DNA from: CAJQQY01 sp964352225
GTDB taxonomy: Bacteria > Bacteroidota > Bacteroidia > Chitinophagales > Saprospiraceae
Assembly (NCBI GenBank): GCA_964352225.1
Contig: CAYGRM010000001.1
Location: forward strand, 49,254 to 113,253
Direction: 5' to 3'
Length of the DNA: 64,000 bases
Part shown: piece by piece, positions 8,638 through 16,520 of the stretch
How the letters are laid out: every line of letters begins with the position of its first letter
Numbering within the stretch: the stretch's first letter is position 1
Notes under the pieces: model-generated
Told to the model about the DNA's origin: nothing
The model's database searches: none
The model's input: only the letters and a program-made list of their open reading frames with translations
Made by a program: the position numbers and the translations under genes

Positions 8638-9468
8638 ATGAAATTTCATTTTACTACCTTTTTTTTAATCACCTTTTTTTTCTCCTGCGGAAAAAATAAT
8701 GTCGACTTGTCCAAAATCAAAAATCTTAATAATGATAGAATAACTATTTTTGGTCATGCTGGAATGGGGATTGCCTCACAATTTCCGATCAATACTTTTG
8801 AGTCTATTAATAGTGCGTTGGCTCTAGGTGCCGATGGTGTTGAAGTTGATCTTCAAATGACGAAAGATTCGGTTTTGATTTTGTTTCATAATCAAAGATT
8901 AGAAGAACAAACTAATCTAGATGGGCTTATTTCTGAAAGAGAATGGAGTTATATTCAAGGAGCAACTTACATTGATCCGATTTTTTCGGAGTATAAAATC
9001 ATCTCGCTCGATCAACTTTTTTCCAACTTAAAGGATGTGAAGAAATATCAATTCTCATTCGATTTAGAATTTCATGAGGCAAGTCATCCTGACTTTTATA
9101 TTTCAACTTATGTTAATGCTTTGATAAAAGTTATTGAAAAACATGATATGGCAGAAAATATTTTTATCGAATCTCAGCGAATAAGATACTTGGAAAAAAT
9201 CCAACTGCTTCGTCCTAATTTAAATTTATTTTATTGGGAAAATACTGCTAGTGGAATTCAAACTGCAATCAATATGAATCTCTTCGGTTTTATTATCCAA
9301 ACCGATTATATTACTGCTGAACAAATTAAAGAAGCTCATGATGCAGGTATTCGAGTTTGTCTTTTTGGGTTGCAATCAAAAAATGAAAATTTAGATGCGA
9401 TAGAAAAGAGTCCTGACTTTTTACAAACCGATAAAGTGAAATATTTGGTGAATATATTGAACCAATAA
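8638..9468 (+). CDS. Glycerophosphodiester phosphodiesterase-family lipoprotein, copy 2
   Basis: 276 residues, tandem duplicate of the previous gene (about half the residues identical by eye). Lipoprotein signal MKFHFTTFFLITFFFSC (lipid Cys17). Motifs: FGHAGMG, VEVDLQMTKDS, and FHNQRLEEQT where copy 1 and the wider family have FHD; the Asp after the second catalytic His is Asn here. The central part (about 130-220) has diverged most. Either a specialised copy with altered substrate or one losing activity. Confidence 0.83.
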   Translation: MKFHFTTFFLITFFFSCGKNNVDLSKIKNLNNDRITIFGHAGMGIASQFPINTFESINSALALGADGVEVDLQMTKDSVLILFHNQRLEEQTNLDGLISEREWSYIQGATYIDPIFSEYKIISLDQLFSNLKDVKKYQFSFDLEFHEASHPDFYISTYVNALIKVIEKHDMAENIFIESQRIRYLEKIQLLRPNLNLFYWENTASGIQTAINMNLFGFIIQTDYITAEQIKEAHDAGIRVCLFGLQSKNENLDAIEKSPDFLQTDKVKYLVNILNQ

Positions 9469-9505
9469 CAATACTTTTACACTTTTTTTTCAAAAAAAAC
9501 ACAAC

Positions 9506-10141
9506 ATGCATTTTTCCCTGAAAAAAATAAATCAATACTGCGAGGAACATACTTCCCTACCCTCACAAGTGCTCCAAGAACTCGAACGAGCCACGCACCT
9601 CAAAACGCTTGCACCTCAAATGGCATCGGGTCATGTGCAAGGACAATTATTTACTTTTTTGAGTCAGATGATTCAGCCAAAAGCGATTTTGGAAGTGGGA
9701 ACATTTACAGGTTATGCGGCGATTTGTTTTGCAAAAGGATTGCAGGAAGATGGCGTTTTGCATACGATTGAAGCGAATGAAGAATTTGAATATATCATTC
9801 GAGATTTTGTCAAAAGAGCAGAATTGGAAAATAAAATTAATTTACACATTGGCGATGCAAAAACAATTATTCCAACTTTAGAAATGCAATTTGATTTGAT
9901 CTTTTTGGATGCTGCCAAAAGAGAATACGCACATTATTATGATTTACTTTTTGACAAATTAAAACCGGGTGGTTTTCTCCTCATCGATAATGTGTTGTGG
10001 GATGGAAAAGTGGTGAATGAAAAGAAAGATACTGACACTCGAGTACTAGATGAATTTAATAAAAAAGTGCAAGTAGATGACCGAGTGGAAAATGTCTTAT
10101 TGCCAATTCGAGATGGCATCATGCTGGTGAGGAAGAAGTAA
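9506..10141 (+). CDS. Class I SAM-dependent O-methyltransferase
   Basis: 211 residues, the size of the bacterial COMT/CCoAOMT-like family (Methyltransf_3). SAM-binding motif I is LEVGTFTGYAAICFAKGL (about 62-79), the acidic loop IEANEEF follows, and FLDAAKREYAHYYDLL plus LIDNVLWDGKV carry the metal-binding Asp/Asn residues of the Mg2+-dependent family. Cytoplasmic. Methylates a catechol-like hydroxyl; the actual substrate cannot be read. Single gene, ending at the long palindrome at 10145-10232. Confidence 0.9.
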   Translation: MHFSLKKINQYCEEHTSLPSQVLQELERATHLKTLAPQMASGHVQGQLFTFLSQMIQPKAILEVGTFTGYAAICFAKGLQEDGVLHTIEANEEFEYIIRDFVKRAELENKINLHIGDAKTIIPTLEMQFDLIFLDAAKREYAHYYDLLFDKLKPGGFLLIDNVLWDGKVVNEKKDTDTRVLDEFNKKVQVDDRVENVLLPIRDGIMLVRKK

Positions 10142-10144
10142 TTT

Positions 10145-10232
10145 TTTTAGTGATGAACTATGAGTGATAAGTAATGAGTTTTCTTTACGGTAGAGACACT
10201 TATCACTTATCACTCATAGTTCATCACTAAAA
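10145..10232. repeat. Long hairpin with 28-bp perfect arms
   Basis: 10145-10172 and 10205-10232 are exact inverted copies (start TTTTAGTGATGAAC), with a 32-bp loop. Each arm ends in A/T-runs, so it can terminate both the methyltransferase (plus) and the ABC permease (minus) transcripts. The arm length is far beyond a normal terminator, suggesting a REP/MITE-like origin. Confidence 0.65.
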
Positions 10233-10234
10233 TA

Positions 10235-11464
10235 TTAAGTTCTAAGTATGTTTCCTTCCGCTCCGAACCACTTCACGCAAACTGCGATTCCAATTCCTGC
10301 AAAAACGAAAAGAGAAAGAAATACCATACTCAATAATCCATAATCAATTGTACCCGCCACAATTTCTTTAGTGGCTAAAGCCACATTCACGATAGGCATC
10401 AAGGCTGTAAACGAATCTAATTGAAAACCCGGCATCATCGCAATGACCAATGGAACAATAACCAAAAACATCATTGGCTGAATCAAACTTTGTGCTTCCT
10501 TGAATGACTTAGCGTAAATACTCGCAGGAATCAAAACTCCTGCAAAAAATGTAGTTAATGGTATCAACATTAAAGTAATCAAGCCCAGAGATTGTGGACT
10601 TAAAAGTTGATCTGCCATCGTCATCACCCAACCTGGAACATCTGGATTCAACTTCAAGGCTAAGTACAAACCGATGATAGTCAATACTCCTGAAATCACT
10701 CCCGAGAGTACCACCACTAACATTTTCCCTAACAAAATTTGCAGCCTGCTAGCAGGCACACTCAAAATAGTTTCCATCGTTCCTCTTTCTTTTTCACCGG
10801 TAAATAAATCAATAGCAGGATACATCGCTCCCATCAAACAGAATAAAACAAAAATATATGGTAAAAAGCCTCCAGCCATTTTTCCAAAAGATTCTGTCTG
10901 AGTATAAACATCTTGTTCGGCAATCGTCAATGGTTCAATTATATTTGGATTAACACTTCGCGTTACTAACCTTTTATTAACGATGACATCTTTATAGCTT
11001 ATAATTGTCCGCTCTAATCTATCCATGAAGAGGCCTTCATCAGTTGAATCAAAAAATACTTTTATGGCAGCAGATATCGTATCACTCTCAACTTGGTTTT
11101 CAAATTCTGAGCTGATCACTATAGCCAAATCCAAACTATCATCTCTAATTAATTGCTCAAAATCATCTTGATTGATATCATAACTAATCTGTACATCCTT
11201 TTGTCGTTGAAATCTTTTTATAAAAAAAGCTTCATTAGAATTGTATGTAGTAGAATCATTAATATCATAACTATTGGTGTGGATAGCAATTTTAATATCT
11301 TTCTCTTGAGCTTTTTTCGCTTGGCGATTTGCGATATAGCTAGTCAAGAATATTATCGCTGGCATTAACAAAATCGGCATAATTATCATCGTAATTAATG
11401 TCCGCCGATCACGCAACATATCCAACATTTCTTTTTTGAAAATCGTAAAGATGTGGTTCTTCAT
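10235..11464 (-). CDS. ABC-2 type transporter permease (NatB-like)
   Basis: 409 residues. First membrane helix at about 22-45 (RTLITMIIMPILLMPAIIF), a large extracytoplasmic domain (about 46-200), then five or six helices (for example GGFLPYIFVLFCLMGAMYPAI and FAGIGIAVCVKWFGA). The EKERGTMETILSVPASR motif after the second helix is the ABC-2 coupling signature shared with NatB Na+ exporter permeases. No ATPase gene stands next to it: upstream is a tRNA. So it either pairs with an ATPase encoded elsewhere or its partner has moved. Substrate not known. Confidence 0.85.
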   Translation of the reverse strand: MKNHIFTIFKKEMLDMLRDRRTLITMIIMPILLMPAIIFLTSYIANRQAKKAQEKDIKIAIHTNSYDINDSTTYNSNEAFFIKRFQRQKDVQISYDINQDDFEQLIRDDSLDLAIVISSEFENQVESDTISAAIKVFFDSTDEGLFMDRLERTIISYKDVIVNKRLVTRSVNPNIIEPLTIAEQDVYTQTESFGKMAGGFLPYIFVLFCLMGAMYPAIDLFTGEKERGTMETILSVPASRLQILLGKMLVVVLSGVISGVLTIIGLYLALKLNPDVPGWVMTMADQLLSPQSLGLITLMLIPLTTFFAGVLIPASIYAKSFKEAQSLIQPMMFLVIVPLVIAMMPGFQLDSFTALMPIVNVALATKEIVAGTIDYGLLSMVFLSLFVFAGIGIAVCVKWFGAEGNILRT

Positions 11465-11570
11465 TCTGTTTTACTCCTTTGTTGAACTTTAAAGATGCTA
11501 AAAGTACAAATTCTCCAGAAACTGCGAACTAAAAAATAGCTAAATTTGTATGTAAAATATCTTTTAAAAG

Positions 11571-11602
11571 TTGTTTTTAAAAAGTAAAAACTAGTATATT
11601 TG
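11571..11602 (+). promoter_or_regulatory. Promoter of the tRNA gene
   Basis: TTG at 11571-11573, 21-base spacer, and TATATTTG at 11595-11602, matching the Bacteroidota -33/-7 consensus. The -7 element is 25 bases before the tRNA. Confidence 0.7.
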
Positions 11603-11627
11603 CAGCCGCTTAGTAAAAGCGTTGTAT

Positions 11628-11701
11628 GGCGAGGTAGCTCAGCTGGTTAGAGCGCGTGATTCATAATCCCGAGGTCGGCGGTTCAAGCCCGCCTCTCGCT
11701 A
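11628..11701 (+). tRNA. tRNA with CAT anticodon (Met elongator, or Ile2)
   Basis: 74 bases with full cloverleaf: acceptor GGCGAGG/TCTCGCT, D-loop AGCTGGTTA, anticodon loop TTCATAA (CAT at 11662-11664), T-loop TTCAAGC closed by GGCGG/CCGCC, discriminator A; CA follows in the genome. It lacks initiator features (no C1xA72, no three G:C pairs at the base of the anticodon stem). The anticodon stem CGTGA/TCCCG has a T-C mismatch in the middle. CAT is also the anticodon of tRNA-Ile2 before lysidine modification; the two cannot be separated by eye with certainty. Confidence 0.93.
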
Positions 11702-11710
11702 CAAAAAAAT

Positions 11711-11748
11711 TCTCATGAAGATTTCATTATTTTCATGAGATTTTTTTT
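11711..11748 (+). terminator. Terminator of the tRNA
   Basis: Stem TCTCATGAA (11711-11719) with TTCATGAGA (11732-11740), followed by eight T residues. Confidence 0.85.
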
Positions 11749-12059
11749 GCCTCAGCGGTTCATAATGTATTCTATTTTCACCTTCCTCCCATTTCAAAGA
11801 CAACCAAATAGATAAAATATAATTAGTCTCTAAATTATTTTAAAATCACCTCAATACAATAGAGTTTATTGTAAATATATTGTTGTATCAGCTTTAATTC
11901 CAAATTAACTAAACGAAATAATGAGTGACTATCCTAAACTGTAATAGACTCATTTATAGACAATTATGAATTTTTAAAGAAAGTTTTTTATCTTTAAAAC
12001 GATCTAAATTGTTCTGTCTTTTTTAGACTATTATTTATTAACAATAAAAATTCACAAAC

Positions 12060-12842
12060 ATGGGATTCTTCGATTTTATTAAAGGTTTATTTGGTTCTGC
12101 TAAAGATGCAGTTGGCGATGCCGCTGAGAGTGCTAAAGATGTTGCTGGTAATGTGATGGACAAAGCTGAGGATATGGCTGAAAGTGCAATGGAAACTGCT
12201 GGTGATGTAGCTGAAGGAGCTAAAAAGAAGGGCGCTGCTGCGTTTGATAAAGCAAGTCATCTTGCGGAAAATGCTAAAGATGCTGCTGGCGATGCTTTGG
12301 AAAAAGCAGGTGATGTCGCTGGTGATATTGCTGAGGGAGCAAAAAATATGGGTGCTGCTGCTTTTGATAAAGCAAGTCACCTTGCAGAAAGTGCCAAAGA
12401 TGCCGCTGGTGACGCTATGGAAAAAGCAAGTGACATGGCAGAGGATGTTGTTGATGGGGCAAAAAATATGGGCGCTGCTGCTTTTAACAAAGCTGGTGAT
12501 ATGGTCAAAGGTGCTAAAAACGTCGCTGGTAATGTTGCCGAAGGAGCTAAAGATGCTGCTAGTAAGGCTGCTGACAAAGCAGGTGATATCGCTGAAGGAG
12601 CTAAAAGTGTCGCTGATAATGTAACTGAAGGAGCTAAAGATGCTGCTAGTAAGGCTGCTGATAAAGCAAGTGACATCGCGGAAGGTGCTAAAAACGTCGC
12701 TGGTAATGTTGCCGAAGGAGCTAAAGATGCTGCAAGTAATGCTGCTAACAAAGCAGGTGACATCGCTAAGGGGGCAGAAGAAATAGGAGGCGATATTGTT
12801 GATGGAGCAAAAGACGCAATTGACGATGTTAAAGACGCATAA
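12060..12842 (+). CDS. LEA-like repetitive amphipathic-helix protein
   Basis: 260 residues without signal peptide, built almost entirely of imperfect 11-residue units of the type AKDAAGDAMEK / AKNMGAAAFNK (Ala/Lys/Asp/Glu-rich, no Pro, no Cys). This is the composition and period of group 3 late-embryogenesis-abundant proteins, which are disordered in water and fold to amphipathic helices on drying or at membranes. Such proteins protect enzymes and membranes in desiccation, cold or osmotic stress; the role here is inferred. The DNA repeats too (AAAGATGCTGCTAGTAAGGC occurs twice), so copy number may vary. Monocistronic with its own terminator. No ORF in other frames is real. Confidence 0.8.
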   Translation: MGFFDFIKGLFGSAKDAVGDAAESAKDVAGNVMDKAEDMAESAMETAGDVAEGAKKKGAAAFDKASHLAENAKDAAGDALEKAGDVAGDIAEGAKNMGAAAFDKASHLAESAKDAAGDAMEKASDMAEDVVDGAKNMGAAAFNKAGDMVKGAKNVAGNVAEGAKDAASKAADKAGDIAEGAKSVADNVTEGAKDAASKAADKASDIAEGAKNVAGNVAEGAKDAASNAANKAGDIAKGAEEIGGDIVDGAKDAIDDVKDA

Positions 12843-12867
12843 TTATCTTTTCAAAGGATAAAATACT

Positions 12868-12904
12868 AAAGCCTTGTTGGAGTCGTAACCCCAGCAAGGC
12901 TTTT
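12868..12904 (+). terminator. Terminator of the LEA-like gene
   Basis: Stem AAAGCCTTG (12868-12876) with CAAGGCTTT (12895-12903), ending in TTTT. Confidence 0.8.
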
Positions 12905-12932
12905 CCATTGAAAAATCGAATCATTTTAGCAT

Positions 12933-12972
12933 AAAAAAATCCGAGCCATAAATATGACTCGGACTTTTTTTA
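12933..12972 (-). terminator. Terminator of the rpsF-rpsR-rplI operon
   Basis: Stem TCCGAG (12940-12945) with CTCGGA (12958-12963), flanked by A7 and T7, so usable in both directions; 25 bases past the rplI stop. Confidence 0.8.
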
Positions 12973-12996
12973 TCCTAAAAATTAAAGTAGCCTGAA

Positions 12997-13440
12997 TTAT
13001 TCAGCAACCACCTCAATTGGTAATTCAACAACCACCTCAGGATGTAAATTTAAGGTTGCAACATAAGAGCCTACTTCCTTGATATCTTCAAGAGAGACTT
13101 TTTTACGCAACACTTCTACATCAAATTGTTCTTTTAATGCTTGAACGATTTGGATAGTAGTAACACTTCCAAAAATCTTTCCGCTAGTTCCTGCTTTAGC
13201 GCCAATGCTCAAAGTTTTACCTTCTAACTTAGTAGCGATGTCTCTATAAACATCAACTTTTGCAGCTTCAACAGCATCTTCTTTAGCTTTAAGATCATCC
13301 AATTTTTTCATATTGGTAGCATTTGCAATTAATGCTAACCCTTGAGGAATCAAGTAATTTCTTCCGTAACCATTCTTTACAGTTACTACTTCATGCTTGT
13401 CCCCAACTTTATCTAAATCTGCTAATAATATAATATCCAT
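12997..13440 (-). CDS. rplI: 50S ribosomal protein L9
   Basis: 147 residues, normal length. The start at ATG 13440 gives MDIILLADLDKVGDKHE, the conserved L9 N-terminus; a longer frame from 13467 would add nine residues not found in the family. The N-terminal rRNA-binding globule (VKNGYGRNYLIPQGLAL), long connecting helix and C-terminal domain (GKIFGSVTTIQIVQAL) are all present. Last gene of rpsF-rpsR-rplI. Confidence 0.97.
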   Translation of the reverse strand: MDIILLADLDKVGDKHEVVTVKNGYGRNYLIPQGLALIANATNMKKLDDLKAKEDAVEAAKVDVYRDIATKLEGKTLSIGAKAGTSGKIFGSVTTIQIVQALKEQFDVEVLRKKVSLEDIKEVGSYVATLNLHPEVVVELPIEVVAE

Positions 13441-13520
13441 GATGAAATATTTTTTTGGGAAAACCATTTAAGGTTTTACCTTGATCATTCGGTAGGTAAA
13501 AAATTCCCCACCTAAAAAAT

Positions 13521-13787
13521 TTATTTTAACAAATCCGTTACATACGGTAAAATAGCCAAGTGACGTGCTCTCTTAACAGCAGTAGCCATTTTTCGTTGGT
13601 ATTTTAACGAGTTACCTGTAATACGTCGAGGAAGAATTTTTCCTTGCTCGTTGATAAATTGTAACAAGAAGTCTGGGTCTTTGTAGTCAATATGCTTGAT
13701 TCCAAATTTTTTGAATCGGCAATATTTTTTTCTATCCTGACCAATATTTGGGTTACTAAGAAATTTTATATCGTCTCTAGAAGCCAT
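13521..13787 (-). CDS. rpsR: 30S ribosomal protein S18
   Basis: 88 residues. Conserved YCRFKKFGIKHIDYKDP and the RNA-binding RITGNSLKYQRKMATAVKRAR segment identify S18, which pairs with S6 in the small-subunit platform. Lies between rpsF and rplI with short gaps (45 and 80 bases). No ssb or priB gene is inserted, unlike in enterobacteria. Confidence 0.97.
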   Translation of the reverse strand: MASRDDIKFLSNPNIGQDRKKYCRFKKFGIKHIDYKDPDFLLQFINEQGKILPRRITGNSLKYQRKMATAVKRARHLAILPYVTDLLK

Positions 13788-13832
13788 GATTTTTTTATTT
13801 TAATAATTAGAAAATTAATTAATCGCTAAAGA

Positions 13833-14309
13833 TTACTCCTCCTCTTCGGCTTTTGCCTCTACGGCTACTTTTGGAGCAGTTACAGCAGAAACTTTAGAAG
13901 CTGGTTGTGTAGCTGATTTCTTTTTCTCCGCAGCAACTTCTTTTTTGATTTCAGCTTTTACTTTTTTCTTTTTCTTTCCGATTAATCCATTACGCTTGTC
14001 GTCGTTATATTTAACTCCGAACTTGTCTAATCTTACAGTCAAAAATCTCATGATTCGCTCATCTCGACGAAGAGCTAATTCAAGGTTAGAAACAAAAGCA
14101 CCAGTAGGTACTTGAAATTCTGTGCAAAAGTACACACCTGTAGTGCGTCCTTTGATTGGGTAAGCCAACTGGCGTAATCCCATCTCTCCTTTATCAACGA
14201 TAGTGCAATCATTCGATGTCAACATATCGAAGTAAGTCTGAGCTGTCGCATTTATCTCATCGCCCGACAGTACTGAATCTACGATGAAATTTACTTCGTA
14301 ATTTTTCAT
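13833..14309 (-). CDS. rpsF: 30S ribosomal protein S6 with Lys/Ala/Glu-rich C-terminal extension
   Basis: 158 residues against about 95-135 in most bacteria. The S6 core (MKNYEVNFIVDSVL, GLRQLAYPIKGRTTGVYF, ERIMRFLTVRLDKFG) covers residues 1-110, followed by a basic and then Ala/Val/Glu-rich tail (KKKKVKAEIKKEVAAEKKK and on) that is probably disordered. First gene of the ribosomal operon; a clear Bacteroidota promoter is seen at 14360-14390. Confidence 0.96.
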   Translation of the reverse strand: MKNYEVNFIVDSVLSGDEINATAQTYFDMLTSNDCTIVDKGEMGLRQLAYPIKGRTTGVYFCTEFQVPTGAFVSNLELALRRDERIMRFLTVRLDKFGVKYNDDKRNGLIGKKKKKVKAEIKKEVAAEKKKSATQPASKVSAVTAPKVAVEAKAEEEE

Positions 14310-14359
14310 TTACGTGAAGTATTTTTTTAGTGAAATAATATTAATTTTAAAAACGGCTG

Positions 14360-14390
14360 CAAAGATAGGTTTTTTACTAGGCTTTACAAA
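14360..14390 (-). promoter_or_regulatory. Promoter of the rpsF operon
   Basis: Minus strand: TTTG (complement of 14387-14390), exactly 19 bases, TATCTTTG (complement of 14360-14367). Textbook Bacteroidota sigma promoter, 51 bases before the rpsF ATG. Confidence 0.8.
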
Positions 14391-14420
14391 TGTTTTAAGA
14401 AAGTTTTTAGAGAAATGAAA

Positions 14421-14449
14421 TAGGGTGTTTTTTTATCAAAAACACCCTA
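14421..14449 (-). terminator. Terminator of the ATP-grasp/aspartoacylase operon
   Basis: TAGGGTGTTTTT (14421-14432) pairs with AAAAACACCCTA (14438-14449); on the minus strand it is followed by TTTCATTTC. It lies 62 bases past the stop at 14511. Confidence 0.7.
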
Positions 14450-14510
14450 TAGCCAACCTGTATTGTACTCAATTTGATGGTTCGTAGATATAATCCTCGT
14501 GAAAGTAGGC

Positions 14511-15494
14511 TTATTTCAAAATGCCCAAATGAAGAATTCTCCCTCCTGTCCAGTTAAGTGGACTAACACTTTTGCCAATCACAACTCCATCCTCTGGAGC
14601 GTAATATGATTTAATTAAATCACCAAAAATATCTCGAAGTGTCGCTACCTCTTGTCCTTTTTTCACCATCTCAGCAACTTTTGGATACACGGTCAATAGA
14701 CCTCCCGTATCGGTATAAATCCAATAAGAATTATTACATAAAATAATTTCTTCATCAGGTTCCTGTACTTCAGTATCTGTAATTCCTAAAAAACTAAGGG
14801 CATTTCGAATACCTTCTAAACCATCGCGAATCATTCCTTTTTGAAAAGTATTTGGATTTCCTACTTCAAGTGTAATTGCAGGTATTCCCATTTCATCTGC
14901 AGTTCCTCGGAGTGTTCCATCATTCGGTGGATTATGTACAATGATCTGAGGATTTTGTAATAAAGACAACTTTTTAGTGATTTCTTGACTCATATCTGCA
15001 CGAATATAATAGGAATTGACTCGACCAAAACTAGCCGTGTGCAAGTCAATTAAATAATCAAACTCCTTGACCACCTTATTAACAAATCGCCATGCATAAA
15101 CTTGACTCACGTTTCCATCTTCTTTACCCGGCATAATGTGATTCAAATCAGTCCCATCTATAAATCTTCTTTTCTTTCGCAATAGTGATGGAACATTTAC
15201 CACAGGAACTCCGACAATAGTTCCTCTAATTTTGGTAGCATCAATCTCTTTAAATGTTCGAGTGATTACAGAGATCCCATTTAATTCATTTCCATGAACT
15301 GCGGCAGTCAACCCGAGTGTTTTTCCATCTGAAAATCCCCTAGCGACAATGATTGGTAACCGAATTGGAACGCCCATTCCATCCGTAGCTAAGTGAAGCC
15401 AATATTTAGTGACAACTCCTCTTGGAACCTCTTCAATTTTTAATTCGTTGATAACCTGGATTTCTTTCCCCTGATTATCGAATGGCATTAGCAT
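14511..15494 (-). CDS. Succinylglutamate desuccinylase/aspartoacylase-family hydrolase
   Basis: 327 residues, M14-like zinc carboxypeptidase fold (AstE/AspA family). Zinc ligands and neighbours: GLTAAVHGNELNGI (about 95-108, His and Glu ligands), then DLHTASFGRVNSY with the third ligand His, and a C-terminal beta domain (YYAPEDGVVIGKSVSP). Members cleave N-acyl or isopeptide-like amide bonds of amino acids and small peptides. The start overlaps the upstream ATP-grasp gene by 20 bases, a sign of tight coupling. In this setting it could trim or reverse a product made by the two ATP-grasp-type proteins (inference). Confidence 0.85.
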   Translation of the reverse strand: MLMPFDNQGKEIQVINELKIEEVPRGVVTKYWLHLATDGMGVPIRLPIIVARGFSDGKTLGLTAAVHGNELNGISVITRTFKEIDATKIRGTIVGVPVVNVPSLLRKKRRFIDGTDLNHIMPGKEDGNVSQVYAWRFVNKVVKEFDYLIDLHTASFGRVNSYYIRADMSQEITKKLSLLQNPQIIVHNPPNDGTLRGTADEMGIPAITLEVGNPNTFQKGMIRDGLEGIRNALSFLGITDTEVQEPDEEIILCNNSYWIYTDTGGLLTVYPKVAEMVKKGQEVATLRDIFGDLIKSYYAPEDGVVIGKSVSPLNWTGGRILHLGILK

Positions 15495-16500
15495 GTTTTT
15501 TTGTTTTTTTGTTTACAACAATATATTTACAAATCAAATCCACCGTTTTTTCTACTAGTGGTTTTCCTGTCTGTTGAGCAATTTGAGGTACACCTCCGAT
15601 ACTCGTAGTATTAATTTCTGATAAAACTCGAACTCCATTATCGCCCATCAAGGTATCTACTCCATACATGACGATTCCCATTTTTGAAAGATGTGGATTT
15701 ATCGTTTTTACAATTTTTCTTTCCGCTTCATCGACTTCTGAAAGTTGTGAGCTTCCTCCCTGAGCGACATTACAAATCCATGATCCTTTTTTAGGCATTC
15801 GAAGTGAGGCTCCAATGATTTTACCATTGACTACGATGATTCTTTTATCCCCTTGAGATACATTTTTCAAAAATTTAACCCCTAAATATTCCAATGATTT
15901 TCCTTCATTTTTTTTCACAAACTCAGCAAAACTCGTTTCTTGTTTACCTTCCCAAACTTTATCTTTATCTATTCTTACAATTCCTTTTCCTCCATAATCT
16001 CGAAATGGTTTAAGAACAATAGGAAATTGTTTTTTGAACGAAATAACATCCTCTATACTTCTACAAATTTGAAGTGGAGCAGAAAGTTCTGGAAAATTAA
16101 TTAAGAATTCTTTACTACCTGTTACATGAATTCCATGAGGATCATTGATGATTATTTTATCAGAAAAATTATCTGCTAAAAAGCTTAAAAAGTCTTGTGA
16201 TAATGGCGGAGGCATCCTCAACCAAATAACACTATATTTTTCCAACAATACTTTGACCAGCTTTACTTTTTGAAAATTCGCACCATCCCTAAATCCAAAA
16301 TTTTCATCGACCGAAGTAATAAAAATCTCTTTTGAATTTTGTTTTCCAAAAAAAACATCATTCTCTTCATTACCTCTAGAAGCAATATCTACGCTTTCAC
16401 AACTTGAATGTTTTCGCATGGCAAGAGCAAGAGAATAAAGAGAATTTTCTTCACTATGATTAGTATGATCCGTTAAGATCAATAATTTAAACTTTTCCAT
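15475..16500 (-). CDS. RimK/GshB-type ATP-grasp ligase
   Basis: 341 residues. ATP-grasp features: a substrate-binding N-terminal domain (1-120), INDPHGI (about 140), IVLKPFRDYGGKGIVRI with the ATP-binding Lys and the Gly-rich loop (about 160-178), DKRIIVVNGKIIGASLRM (arginine of the acid-activation site) and VLSEINTTSIGG (metal-binding Glu/Asn near 292-303). Closest to glutathione synthetase and RimK amino-acid ligases, which join a carboxylate and an amine with ATP. Middle gene of the operon; substrates unknown. Confidence 0.85.
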   Translation of the reverse strand: MEKFKLLILTDHTNHSEENSLYSLALAMRKHSSCESVDIASRGNEENDVFFGKQNSKEIFITSVDENFGFRDGANFQKVKLVKVLLEKYSVIWLRMPPPLSQDFLSFLADNFSDKIIINDPHGIHVTGSKEFLINFPELSAPLQICRSIEDVISFKKQFPIVLKPFRDYGGKGIVRIDKDKVWEGKQETSFAEFVKKNEGKSLEYLGVKFLKNVSQGDKRIIVVNGKIIGASLRMPKKGSWICNVAQGGSSQLSEVDEAERKIVKTINPHLSKMGIVMYGVDTLMGDNGVRVLSEINTTSIGGVPQIAQQTGKPLVEKTVDLICKYIVVNKKTKKHANAIR

Positions 16501-16520
16501 AATTTAACTTTATCAGAAAT

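Noticed and set aside
12244..12763. Long frames on both strands inside the LEA-like gene
   Set aside because: By-products of an Ala/Lys-rich repetitive sequence with few stop codons in other frames.
13441..13467. Nine-residue extension of ribosomal protein L9
   Set aside because: L9 proteins begin with the MDIILLADLDKVG-type sequence at 13440.
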